NCBI GenBank assembly: GCA_001910725.1
Contig: MJGA01000004.1
Coordinates: 868,001-932,000, forward strand
Source of the DNA: Phanerodontia chrysosporium
Lineage: Eukaryota > Basidiomycota > Agaricomycetes > Polyporales > Phanerochaetaceae
DNA length: 64,000 nucleotides
Direction: 5' to 3'
In this document: one piece after another, positions 35,261-50,600 of the stretch
How positions within the stretch are numbered: position 1 is the first letter of the stretch
Layout of the letters: each line of letters opens with the position of its first letter
Translations under genes and position numbers: made by a program
The notes under the pieces: model-generated
Databases searched by the model: none
Told to the model about the DNA's origin: nothing
Seen by the model: only the letters and a program-made list of their open reading frames with translations

Positions 35261-36392
35261 CCCGCAGCGCAGCCTGCTGGGCATTGAAGTTTTGGGCGCC
35301 GGATACGGCGCCACGGTCAGTACAAGAGAGGGTGCGAGCTGGTCCGATGGCGTTTGCGCCACCTTCGCACTTCACCCCCGCCTCGTCTGGAGCTATGACA
35401 CCACCTCACCTCAGCACGCGCTATCAGGTGAAGTCTGTCACTTGTACGGCTTCCGCACGGTAGAGTAACAGTTGTCTAGGTAATCACAAGCAGGCCTTAC
35501 ACGCTCCCACGGGGCGTACACTACCGGCCCATAGCATGGCGATTCACACTCGACGGTGGCTGTCCCGTGCCTCTTGGGGGCTCGCTGAGTCGCAATCTCG
35601 ACTACTTGGATAACCCGAAGGATCGTCTGTTTGCAGAGTGTGGGACGAAAGTGACATATCGTGTCTTAGTGCGTACGACAACTCTGTACCATGTCTTCCC
35701 TCCCCAACACCGTTTCCCCAGGTCGACGAATATCCCGACTTCTACAAGCAAATGAACGCGCAGCGCCGCAAAGGAGGAAAGGCCGTCCCAATTTTGCGCT
35801 CCAAGGTAGTGAAGCAGATTGCTCAGGTCGTGAGCAAGTTCATCGACGGCGTGAGCAACTGTATGCCTCCGACCTCTCCGTCGCGCTGATGTCCACATCG
35901 TAGGCGAGTAAAATGACCTCAAATAGCGAACTAAGGTTTGGCCCCGGCTTCATTACCATAGACCAGATCTATCTCGTGGAACTTCGTCAGGTTTCACCCG
36001 CTTCCTTCCAACCGATTTTGGCGGTGATGACCCCCGCGCCCCCTCAGGTACCTGCTCAAGGCGCTATGGAGGAATTCGTGGCGCCTCTAGGCGGTTCGGA
36101 CATCCCCTACTACCCATTGGCACCCCTTGACTCGGCATCTCTGACCCTTGACATGGCACCCCTGCCCCTTGACACGGCACCTATGTCGTTTGTGAACGAG
36201 CCTGTCCTCCGCATGCAAGAGCATATCGCTGCTCTTGCATCCCCTGTTTCTCCGGGATCGTTTACCTATGGTACGCAGGCTCTCGTCGAGCCTGAGTCGG
36301 GTATAGCGTACACGGACGAGGCCGCAGACTTGACAAACTTTTGGCAGAGTTTCACCGGTTCCTCGTCTTACCCCGCTTGCGGCGGCTTCTGA
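35261..36392 (+). CDS. Paralogue C of the unrecognised family (5' end not resolved)
   Basis: The first segment I can link in phase starts after an acceptor near 35260: CWALKFWAPDTAPRSVQE to PPHLSTRYQ. A short intron leads to VITSRPYTLPRGVHYRPIAW, RFTLDGGCPVPLGGSL and ECGTKVTYRVL. A phase-0 intron then gives VDEYPDFYKQMNAQRRKGG and SKVVKQIAQVVSKFIDG. A second phase-0 intron gives ASKMTSNSELRFGPGFITID then QIYLVELRQVSPASFQPIL. Unlike A and B it continues for about 130 residues into a Pro/Leu/Asp-rich tail with repeats of the type PLDxA (PLDSASLTLDMAP, PLPLDTAPM), ending NFWQSFTGSSSYPACGGF. The tail looks like an acidic or activation-type extension, which is inference. More 5' exons are likely. 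Confidence 0.65.
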
Positions 36393-37173
36393 AACGAAGC
36401 TCAATTGTAGAACAGTCATTAGCTCCTCCACGCCTCGATGCCCCCTCCCACACCTTCTATCTCCTCTATTGCTGTTTCGGCCCCGTTATGCCGCCTCGCT
36501 CGCCCTGCACTACGTTCTTTTCCCGCGGCAATTCCCACTCGTTCTATATTTTGGTCATTCATTTGTGCTGCCCCCCATTCGATCATACGACGCCACATTC
36601 CTTGTATTGTCCATTAACACAAAATGCGCTTATCGACCCAAACTTGTCCGACTTGAGTCTTGGTCTGTGCGGCGAACAGACTCCAGCGTGACGTCCCCTC
36701 CTTTACACGTCACTTGGCTTCCTCGTCGTTCTGCTGGATATTACAAACGTCCCGGACTTGAGGATATCTGTGGCATCTTCCACCGGCACGCGAACGGTAG
36801 CTCGTGGATGACTTACATGGTGACGAGGCACGCGGTACCCGAGAGTACGTAATGTTACACGCGAGCGCCCCCAGAGACAGAATGCTTCCAGCGACGGGAC
36901 AGAGGACGCTATATTGGGGGTAGGATATCTCGTTCTTTCCCCGATAGCATCTAGCTCGCCGAGCCCAGCTTTCAGTGACCCATCGAATACTGCGCGCGGC
37001 GGTGGACCACGTCTACCGTTACGTATATATGCACGGCCGATAGCATCTCAACAATAGTGTGATACCGATACCTCGGCCTGCGCCTGCCGGCGGCGGGTGC
37101 AATGGGAGCTATAATCATATACTATGGTGACAATATATTACAAGAATACTGAGGAGCAAAAGTGAACACAAAT
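36393..37173. other. Intergenic region, no gene supported
   Basis: About 780 bp between paralogue C and the 3' end of SPT16. Only unremarkable short frames; it probably holds 3' untranslated sequence of both genes. Confidence 0.55.
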
Positions 37174-41244
<4,071 letters not shown>

Positions 41245-41503
41245 CGCAGGAGAGAAGGAGGTGGTGGTAAGAGGAAAGAAGGTCTGCTGCTGGGCGTGCT
41301 GAACGCGCCAATTGAACGCGCATCACGTGCTTTGCTAGGGTTAAGGTCGCTTCGGCAGCGCCGGCAGGCTCGTCATGTGCCATAGGCGCGCTTCATGTCG
41401 TGTATCGCGGACTGTCGCAGGATCCTACTTTCTTCAAACACGACCCACCACCCTAGCTTGACCTTTCGCTCTTCTGAACGACTGAGCCGATATATGGTCA
41501 ACT

Positions 41504-43516
41504 ATGGCGTTGTCTGACTATCTAATAACAGATGACTTAACGGTCATCCTCGGTCTGGTCGCCGCTGGTCTCTTCCTTCTCCATAACCTCTATAAGCCAC
41601 ATTCGCTCGTTCACCCTATCCTGCTCGGCAGACAAAGCGATGTCGCGCGCGTGCGTCACCCTGGCGAAAGTGCTGTGTATAGGAACTACAGCACTGGCAT
41701 GATGGGCAGGGTAACTTCCACATTCTCTCTCAAACCGTACATTTTGGCTGAGCAGTCACAAGTTCCCTGCCCGACCGGGCAAGGATCAACAACTGCTTCT
41801 GGATCTTGTCAGACCTGACCTGGATACTCCGAGGACATTGTGGGACACGAAGGTCAAGACTTGTACCTTCCGCCAAGACAGTTTACTCATTCAACTATGT
41901 CGATACAGCTCACAAACCCTGAACTCAGGCAACGCATCTCTGCTCTCGGCACCGCTCTTGTTAAAGTGGTCGGGCTAACTCCCGGGGATTCCAATGTTCT
42001 ACTACTGCTCAACGACGGTCTAGGTACGCTTATCAGTGCAAACTGGTATCAGTGTTGACAATTGTTGGTAGAATTCCTACTCTCCGACCTGGCCTTGTCA
42101 TCCCATGCAATTCCGTCATTCACACTGACGTCCATGTCCCTTCTGTCGTCTGTTTTGGATAACCACCCGCCGTCGGCCATCATCACTGAAGCCCAATTTC
42201 TTCCCCACCTGTTGGAACTCATCTACGACACAAACGAGGGCTCTCACCACACCATCATCGTGGTCGGAGAACCCAATGCGAAACACATCAAGGGTCTCAA
42301 GCAAGCACGCGTGTTCAGGTTCTCAGACTTGGAGAAGCAGGGAGCACAGCTCGAACAAGTCGCACCGTCGGCGACAGGTATGTATATGGTCCTCTCTTGT
42401 GGGAGAACTCATGTCATTGTTTGTACAGACCCTCTTCAGGTTTTCACTGTATCGTTCTATGAAACGCCGTCGGGTACTTTACGTGGAGTACAATTCACCC
42501 ATGAGAATCTCACTGCAGGTGTCACCGCCATGAGGGCTCTAATGCCTTCCTCTGGACCCATCTCTCCGCTCGATACCGTCGTCTCAGTTCACTCCCTTTC
42601 TTCCGGTTACGGACGTGCCGTGGCATATACGGCTATCTTTGAGGGCGCCAACTTCGCCACCACGTCGAGTTCAAAGGTCGTCCGGACTGAAAACGGTAAC
42701 CGCCTTCCTGTCACTCGGACATCATGGGCTTATCATCGTCTAGGACAACGTCAGGATCTTGCGGATCTTACGTCCCTGGAGCAATACCCCATTCCATCAC
42801 CTACCGTTCTCTTCGTCTCGCCCTCACACATGGCGGTTCTGGCGAGCTCGATTATTGACAACGCTAAGAAGGCCTCAACAGTGCTGTATACGCTGGCCTG
42901 GCGTCACAAGCTAGCTGGAATTCTGGAAGGCTTCTTCACGAAGCAAAGCCTTTGGGACAGGCTTGTGTTTGACGACGCTCGAATGAGGGTCATGGGCAAG
43001 GGTGCAGGAACAGTTCGCACAGTGGTCGTCAGCGGTGGTATGCAACAGATCTTTCACTTGTCTGACCGAGTCTCACATCGCATGATATCAGGTCCCATTG
43101 AAAGCCAAGCTCTTACTCCAGCCCGTGTTGCTCTATCGGTACCTGTTGTGCTCGTCCATTCCAATCCCCAGGTATCTGGTCCTGCCTTGGCCACGCACCC
43201 TTTCGACGTGCAGACCTTCCCTACGGACGCCATGCCCTCTGGTTCATCTGCAGCGGATAACTACACATTCTCCTATCTTGCGACTGTCGGTGCGCCTTCT
43301 ATCAACGTGGAAGCCAAACTGAAAGGTGTGGACGACAACTTGGTCGAAGGAGGAGGAGATCCAGTTGGAGACCTCTTCCTCCGTGGCCCAAGTGTGGGTC
43401 AAATAATTGACGCAGCACCTGAGGAGGGCGAACTCGATAAAGGGTGGGTTGGGAGTGGGGAGAGAGCGAGAGTCCTTCCCAATGGGTCCTTCAAGGTGGT
43501 GTCCGCCAGAAAGTAG
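41504..43516 (+). CDS. ANL-superfamily acyl-CoA-synthetase-like membrane protein, probably inactive
   Basis: The ATG at 41504 starts with a membrane anchor, LTVILGLVAAGLFLLHNLY, then HPILLGRQSDVARVRHPGES, a signature of fungal ER-type acyl-CoA synthetase relatives. Exons 2 and 3 read FPARPGKDQQLLLDLV and LTNPELRQRISALGTAL. The AMP-binding core is present but degenerate: where active enzymes have YTSGTTGxPKG it has FYETPSGTLRGVQFTHENL. The later TGD motif reads GWVGSGERARVLPNGSF. The protein ends right there (VVSARK, stop at 43516), so the mobile C-terminal domain with the catalytic Lys is absent. Length is about 600 residues against 650-700 for active long-chain enzymes. A regulatory or lipid-binding role at the ER is possible; this is inference. 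Confidence 0.82.
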
Positions 43517-43735
43517 GACACGCGCCGCATTCCATCGTCATATGTATATGCTTGTCAGCTTGTGCCTAGGGTATCTTATTCCGTACCATGATGATAGTTG
43601 TATTTATCTCGTGAATTGTTGTGCTGGACAACACGACCGTGGGAAGCATTTCGGAATCCGCCGACTTACGCTACATTTTGCTGCGCGGACACCTCTCGCT
43701 TGAACGATCACCTACTCCCCTGGTTCCCTCGACTA

Positions 43736-46447
43736 TGTCCACAACGGCAGTCATGGAACTGACAGATACTCAAATGCTTGATTACTCTATCGACAGCGAC
43801 TACACTATGCACGCTACAGGTCACTCATCCGAATGGTTACCAATAGAAGCGACTATGAGCGACGACAACATCCTTCCCGCCACGGAATATTCAGAAGCCA
43901 TCGAGATCGACATGGAGCACAACGAGGATGAAGAAATGACGGAATATGAGATGACGGATGGAGCTGACTATGTGGATGAGGGCGCAGTAGAGATTCAAGA
44001 TGTCGACTTCGCTGAGCCGTCGCAAGCAGCCTCGCCTTTGGGAGCGAGCGCTCTTGGCAGCCCAGTGCTGGTGGACGCTGCATCTCTTCAGCCCCTATCG
44101 ATCCCCACAAGCTCTCACATCTCCTGTGGTTCATCCTGAACCATTTGTCTTTTCAGCCCGACTTCGGACAGACCTGAACATCACTCCCCAAGCATCGAGA
44201 CGCCAGCGTTTTCAGCCATCTCTGAAACGAGTCAGCAGCCCCATGATTCGTCTCTCCAACAACCCGAACATATACCTGGCGATCGATCCGATGGTGCTGA
44301 GCCGTCGCGCGACTTTGAACATCCTACCTCCCCGGTTAGAGCAACTGTTGGAGATGCCCCTGCCTGCCCTGAACCCGAACCACAGGCGGCTTCTGCAGAA
44401 CGGCAGTCAGAGGAAGGCCATCTAGCCGTCCCCAATGGCGAGACCGATGAAGCCGGACCTCTGAAGAAGGTGTCTTGCAAGTCGAGGAGCCCTCTCTGCA
44501 GGCGGCCCGCCCATCTGACGAAACGGCCGAGGTGCTTGTCAACGGCGAGGTGCACGAGAGCGCTTCTAACGGTGACCCGCACGAGATCTCGGACGGTGTC
44601 TATATCGACCCGCCCCAGCAGTGCTCCTTTCTCTTTCCACATCGTCTCGACGCGTGGAGTGTTGCATGTTCAACCAGCCGCATACGGCATCAAGGTCGCA
44701 GAGCCCTAACGGTCATGCCTCCTCTAGTTCTTCCCCTGAGCTGGCGCTGCTGCTTTCCCAGAGGCCAACGTTGTATTACGAACCTCTCAGCAACGTATTT
44801 GAGGCATTTCGTGAGGAGGAAGCTATCAACAGTATACCGGAGTTCGTGGATGGAGAGCTTGTTCTGGAGGCGTACGATTTGGATCTAAGAATATCTGAGG
44901 TTAGTTTTCTGCTCAAATTATCTTTACAATATTGTTCTGACATTCTGCGCAGGACAACATCCATACAGGCGAAGTGACCATTCATGAGCTTAACATCTTG
45001 CACGATGGCATTGATATGGCAGGCCCTCTGCGTCTGCGACTTTCTGCTATGCCCCGGTTCATTAACCGGTATCATGCTCTCCGAGATCAGGTAGCCCAAC
45101 TAAGTCTAGAAGCCGGCCTTGACAATGTTGCACATCCTCAAGCCGACTTGATTGTGCCTGTTGATGCTGTCGAAACTGGTACGTAATCGTCGTCCCTCGT
45201 GTCGATTGTAGACTCATGATTCTTCACAGTGCGTGCTGAAGAGCTCTCATCTCATGCGGAGGAATCCGAGATAACGCACTTACAAGCGGTCGAACACCCT
45301 CTCAGCGAACAAGGCGAAGACCATGTAACAGCTGAACCAGTCACAGCTGACACCGAAGGTGCTGGGCCGACGCTGAACGATGAAACAGATGTCGAAGCCG
45401 AGCAGTCTCTGCAGCCGACATCTTCGCAGGCGGCCGACGTCGCACAAATTTCGGACGCCCATGGAGCTGTCCAACCGTCCGGAGAGGCGACAGTTGAGTA
45501 TGGTACCGAGCTCTCTGCTGAGGAGGCTGCGGAAGGTCTTGATGCCGATGAGCCACATCGATTGCCCGATGCCGAGGAAGGCGGCGACTACACGGATTAC
45601 GCTCACGCGAATCAGGACGACGAAGAGGATTTTGGTGAGGAACTACCGGAACTCGCAGGGGCCGCACCATCGGAGGCAGTCGATGACCAGCATGAAAACC
45701 TTGCGGATGTATACGCGGAGGTCTCCACTGCTACGGATGGTACAGGACAGGCAAATGTGGAGTCTGAGACGGACAACCGCCTCGAGACAGTCAACGCTGA
45801 TGGTGTGTACGCTGCCGCTCAGATAGATTACAAGCTAACGCAATCTACATTAACAGTTGCGGAGCCACCCATTACTAATTCCAGTCATATCGTCGACGGT
45901 GAGGAAGCAGGTGCTCAAGGTACGTCAAGTTCACAAAGATGTGATAAACATTATTGAACAATATCCTTCGATGTAGCCGATTCGAGCACAGAGACTACGG
46001 CTACTGGTCGACTCCCTGCAAACGATGCAGCACGGCCGGACGGCGAGCAGCTGGAAAGTTTCGATGGTATGTCATACTTATCTTCAGATCATCGTACAAT
46101 CTCTTGACGACCCCTGATGAAGAGTACGACGCCGAAGGTGATCACCAGCAAGAGGGTGATGATCAATCAGACGAAGGCTCGGAGCATCTGCAGGATGACC
46201 TTGAAGAGTGGGCGAGTATGACGACCCGGAGGATGATACTGTCAACGTCGCCGAAGACACCCTGTCTAAGACCTCCTCTGAGACGTTGTCCACCCTATCA
46301 AAACGTTCTAGGGAGGACGAGGACGATGAAGAGGAGGATGGGGATGGTCGTCCTCCAGGCTCTCCAGGTATGTGGATCCTCTCGTTGTGAAGGGGTGTTG
46401 CTCATCCATCCCGATCTGCAGACTCCAAGAGAGCGCGAGTGGAGTGA
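43736..46447 (+). CDS. Acidic, mostly disordered protein of unknown function; frame breaks
   Basis: Begins at an ATG at 43736 (MSTTAVMELTDTQMLDYSID). It is strongly acidic, with DMEHNEDEEMTEYEMTD near the start and Glu/Asp/Ser-rich stretches through 45229-46350. One segment looks folded: ALLLSQRPTLYYEPLSNVF then EAFREEEAINSIPEFVDGEL (44740-44870), EVTIHELNILHDGIDMAGPL and RLRLSAMPRFINRYHALRDQ. The C-terminus is RSREDEDDEEEDG to GSPDSKRARVE, with the stop at 46447. The basic end suggests a nuclear localisation signal. Between 44100 and 44620 the frame shifts at least three times (about 44105-44150, 44451-44458, 44609-44616) with coding-like sequence on both sides. I do not recognise the family; a chromatin-associated or nucleolar role is a guess. 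Confidence 0.6.
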
Positions 46448-47041
46448 GAACCTAGACCCATGCCATGCGTTGCTTGTCTTGCCATCCTGCTCGGCGACAG
46501 CAGTCACGACCCGCTTTGCGTGGGTAGTCGCTTACCGACGGGCCATCTTTGTGATACCCCGTGGAATTCCCAAAACAAAAAATGGCTAAGTACCTGTTGT
46601 CTTGTGTCCGCTGACCTTTGTCCTCGACAGGTTACCTAACTCAACGCCCTGTTTATTGCTAACTTTCTTCGCAGCTGTCGTGATGGATTACAGTCATTTC
46701 TTGACCTTGCCATTGTACTAACACTGTAGTGTATACCTGTTCTTCTCTCTCCGACTCGAAATGTGACATATTTGCACACTTGCCGGACGGTTGACGTTAC
46801 GTGACTCAGGCCAGCTGAAACGTGTGATCAGGCGCGATCACGACGCGCGCTTCGCTGCTTCCAAGCTCGCGTCTCGACGCAGCATCCGCAGGCATCATCG
46901 CGGCCTGTGCAGGAGACACGACCACCCTCGCCAACGACCTTTCCCGTCCCCCTCTAGCTGGCCTCGCACGCTACACGACCGATCGCAACGCGACCGCACA
47001 CACGCCTCCCGACCCCGTAGCACACGCATAGAAACGGCACG
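46448..47041. other. Intergenic, upstream of SFT2
   Basis: About 590 bp. No gene supported; presumably the 3' region of the acidic-protein gene and the promoter of SFT2. A plus-strand frame starting near 46791 runs across the SFT2 first exon in another phase and is a shadow. Confidence 0.6.
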
Positions 47042-47858
47042 ATGGCCTCGAAAGGCTGGTTCAATCTCGAGGCCGCGGCAGGCACGATCCCCGAGACGCA
47101 GTTCTTCGAGGGCGACTCTGCGTTCAAGTTCCTCGGCCTCACGCGCACGCAGCGGCTGTACGGCTTTGCTGGCTGGTGCGTCCCCACTCTGTCCCTCCGC
47201 ACGTCGTCGCACGCTGACAGGGGCGCCGCCGCAGCCTTGCGCTCGGCTTCATCCTCAGTATACTCGGTTCGGCGCTGCTGTTTCTGGGGCAGCTGGGGAG
47301 CTTTGCGAGTGAGTCTTTGGTGGTACATTCATTGTGCAGGCGTGCTCAGGCGGGTGCTGCTAGTTCTGTATGCGATGGGTACTGTCATCTCCCTGATAGG
47401 GACTGGATTCCTCATTGGCGTATGTGTTTCCGATTGTGTGCCCCTTCATTGGTGTGCTCATGTGATGTTGTAGTTCGCGAAGCAACTGAAGCTGGTGCGT
47501 TTACTGCAAGCGCGATGAGGAATGAGAGCTGTGCTGAACGCGCCACCACCGATTTTAGATGTTCAAGCCTGTGCGCGTAGTTGCCACGATCATCTTTCTA
47601 GGGTCCATCATACTGGTCTTTATCGGTGCTTTTGTCATAAACAGCGATGTGAGTTCATTGACTCCTGTTTTAGGCTTGGCTGATAGTGTTTGCGCAGCTG
47701 CTGTGTATCAGTACGTTCTGCGTCTGCCTGAATGCCACTGTACTGACCTCTGTCACCCCACAGTCCTCGTCATCGTTGAATACCTCGCATACACCTGGTA
47801 CACACTCTCGTACATCCCTTATGCACGCTCTGCAGTGCTCAAGGTCTTTGGAATGTAA
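47042..47858 (+). CDS. SFT2: SFT2-like vesicle transport protein
   Basis: SFT2/GOT1 family proteins are small four-helix Golgi membrane proteins that help fusion of endosome-derived vesicles. The ATG at 47042 gives MASKGWFNLEAAAGTIPETQ and TRTQRLYGFAG. After an intron the first helix reads CLALGFILSILGSALLFLGQ. Later exons give SVLYAMGTVISLIGTGFLIG, then PVRVVATIIFLGSIILVFIG. The last exon is ILVIVEYLAYTWYTLSYIPY then ARSAVLKVFGM, which is the family's C-terminal signature. The stop is at 47858. Five or six short introns interrupt the small frame. Order and length match fungal Sft2. Confidence 0.92.
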
Positions 47859-48227
47859 TTCATGCCGTCACGACGCTTTCGCTTACGGATGGTATTCTAC
47901 TTCCTCCTACTCGTATGTATGTGACAGTGGCGAACCCATGGGGTGCTTTCCATCACTTTTCTCCAACACAATAGGGATATGTGTAGTAATGACAATCACA
48001 ATCGTTAACTTATTTTCACGGCTTCGATGCGTCTTCGCGCCGTATGTCTTAAGTTTATCTCGAAGCAAACATCCTTATCTCTGCATTCTCCATCCTGTAT
48101 TTGCACATACTGATACACTGTTACATAGTAATGTTTCTTCTTCATGAACTCCAGAGGTTGATGGCTACAATCGACTTGGGCTGCCCGAGACAAGCATGGG
48201 CAAGCATCGAGCAAGTGGGGCTCCGAC
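47859..48227. other. Intergenic, convergent 3' regions
   Basis: About 370 bp between the ends of the SFT2 and glyoxalase II genes. No gene supported. Confidence 0.65.
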
Positions 48228-49313
48228 TCACCCACGGAAGCTGTTCTTCATTTCACGCAGCTTCTGCATGACCTCATCCTCCGTCGCACTGGTAGCACCG
48301 ATGTTCTTGCTGCCATCACCACAATGGCGTCAGTCTTCATTGAACACGGAAGGCAGCGCACGAAGACTCACCGGATCGACTCGCTAGTCAGGCGAATGAA
48401 GGGGTTCCATTCCTTCTCGTCGCCGATAGTGGTGCGACCAGTGGTGGCGCGGCTCTGCTCCAGCAGCTTGTCGATGCGCTTCAACGCCTCGTTGTCGGGC
48501 TCGACGGACTTGGCGAACGCGACGTTGCCCTTGGTGTACTCGTGCCCGTTGTAGACGATGGTTTGCTCCGGAAGCGTCGTGAGGTACTTGAGCGCGGCGT
48601 GCATCTCGGAGGCGGTGCCTTCGAAGAAGCGGCCGCAGCCAGCGATGAAGAGTGTGTCGCCCGTGAAGACGCCACCTGGGTGCGAGTTGTCGTTAGGCTT
48701 CGCGTAGTAGCAAATCGAGTCCTGCGTGTGGCATGGCGTGTGCAGACATCTGTGGGACTGCGATCAGTATTCTGAGAAGTAGAGGCTGCGCGGGGCACAG
48801 GCGCACTTGATGGTGATGTTCCCAAAGGTGATCTCATCCTTGTCCTTGACGAGGTTGGTCAATGCCGGAGCTTGGTTGCTGCCACCATAGATGGGAACGC
48901 TTGGGAAGGTGGCAGCCTGCATAGACGCGATGTGATAGGGGACGTTAGTGCGAGCACGCATCGGACCCGTCAAAGCGCAATACGCACGAACGCCTGTGGG
49001 AACACGTCGATCAGGATGCTGCTACGCTATACTGTGTACAATAGTATCTCACCTGGTTGCCGCCACTGTGATCGTGGTGGTGGTGGGTCGTGAGCGAGCC
49101 CGCGAGCTCAACCCCGGCCTGAGCTGCGGCGCCCTGGACCTTGGGGAGGTCGTAGGGGTCGACGGCGAGGGCCTTGTGGGCCTTCTCGTCGACGAGGAGA
49201 TAGGCGTAGTTGTCCTCGCGGACCGGGACGGGGATGACCTTCATGTTGCGTGCGGCGGAGGAGGAGAAGAGTCTGCGGTGTGTGAGTGCGAGGCAGCGGA
49301 TGGTGAGACTCAT
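48228..49313 (-). CDS. GLO2: Hydroxyacylglutathione hydrolase (glyoxalase II)
   Basis: Glyoxalase II hydrolyses S-D-lactoylglutathione to D-lactate and glutathione, finishing methylglyoxal detoxification. It is a binuclear metallo-beta-lactamase-fold enzyme. The metal motif is LTTHHHHDHSGGN. Later ligands sit in HTPCHTQDSICYY, GGVFTGDTLFIAGCGRFFEG and VYNGHEYTKGN. The C-terminal helix pairs with RIDKLLEQSRATTG and ends EVMQKLREMKNSFRG (stop at 48228-48230). Two in-frame ATGs are credible. The one at 49313 gives MSLTIRCLALTHRRLFSSSA, a mitochondrial-type leader. The one at 49244 gives MKVIPVPVREDNYAYLL, a cytosolic form as in most species. It is head-to-head with the membrane-protein gene. Confidence 0.93.
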
Positions 49314-49410
49314 CGGTGTCCGGTGGCGCTCCCCGGCTCGGGCGAAACCCAATGGCCAGGAGCGCGTTTGATCTGATCTAATCTTATCTTGGCGCGCTGC
49401 ACTGCCGCTG

Positions 49411-50600
49411 ATGCACGTCCCGCTCACCGCTTCCTCACCGCAATTACCGACACCGCCTCGACCAGTTCATCTGCTCCCGCCAGCATGCCACCGCCTCCTT
49501 CCCTTCTCTTTCTCTCTGCCCTTTCCTCGCCGCCTCTTCATTCTGGAGCCCGCCTTCTCGAATAATCCCTCACCGCCCGCAGTGTCTCATGCCGCACCAC
49601 CCCGACTCAAGTCCTCTTGGCAGGTTGGGTTGTCGTAAGTCCAGAGTCTGATAATATTCCATCGCGGGATGCCGACAATTATCCAGCCATAGACGGTGAT
49701 CCAGCATGCACAAGCAGCTCGTTCCCTTTTGCCGAGTCTTCAATCTCGCACCCTTCCGATATCTTCACCGATACCACTACTCTTCCGCTGGATCCATCAC
49801 AGACGGATATTTCAGAGCCTAGCACCACCTCAACACCGGTGCCTGTACCTGTAGGAATCAGTATAACGGCCTCTCCGTCGTTTTCCGTCTTCAGCGACAC
49901 TTCCACCGCCCTCGGCAGCTCTAGTACGGACACAACCACGCCATCCGCATTTGCGCAAGGATCTATCACAAAGAGCAGTACAAACGTCGGCGCGATAGTT
50001 GGCGGCGTCATTGGTGGCGCGATCCTAGTGCTCGTAGTCCTCCTCATCCTCCTGCGAAAGCCACTAGTCAAGCAGATCCGCCGCATTCGTAGGAAGCGCA
50101 CGGCTCCCTCTGCGGAGTTTGCCAACATGTCGCCCCAGCTCTACAGCAGCCAGTCGCGGCTGGCCAGCATGAGCCCTGCGCCACGGCACTATCGTGGAAA
50201 CTCGACGTTTTCCGTGCGAGACATTCAGGGCATGTCCGATTCCCCGGTCGACGAAGAGCAGCCGCCTCCCTTCACCCCGGGCACGTTCAACGATCCCGTC
50301 ATCGAGAAGGTGGCTTCGGCTGCCCGCCAGCGAGAGATGTTTCTCCAGGCGCACGGGACGTCCCCGACTCAGGAGCCCCGCGAGGACGAAGCCATGTCGC
50401 TTCAGTACAGTCCATACGTCCTTCCGCACCCGCTAGAAAACGCCGGCAGCTACCCGCTCGATACGTCCTTCTTCCCTGCGACGTCTCCGATTCTCAGCAG
50501 TGAGGACCACGCGACAATGGCAGGGCCTAGCAGGAGTGCGACTGTGTACGGAGGACACAGGTCGCCCCGTTCGGCGGAGCAGAGCGGCTGGGCAATGTAG
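49411..50600 (+). CDS. Single-pass Ser/Thr-rich membrane protein, cell-surface sensor-like topology
   Basis: The strongly supported part runs from about 49617 to the stop at 50600. It has a Ser/Thr/Pro-rich, presumably O-glycosylated ectodomain (STTSTPVPVPVGISITAS, TALGSSSTDTTTPS). One membrane helix follows, VGAIVGGVIGGAILVLVVLL, then a basic stop-transfer KQIRRIRRKR. A cytoplasmic tail of about 180 residues follows, with PPPFTPGTFNDPVIEKV and HATMAGPSRSATVYGG. This layout matches the many fungal proteins of the Mid2/Wsc-like class that sense the wall, but no Cys-rich domain is seen, so no family is claimed. The 5' end is uncertain: an upstream open segment (from 49411) and a possible signal peptide starting near 49483 do not join cleanly in phase. 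Confidence 0.65.

Noticed and set aside
36087..36431. Minus-strand frame with CQVCGLVRV, suggesting a zinc motif
   Set aside because: A single CxxC without partners, antisense to the coding tail of paralogue C.
46791..47312. 173-codon plus-strand frame over the SFT2 start
   Set aside because: It is out of phase with the well-supported SFT2 exon and consists of low-complexity Arg/Ser sequence.
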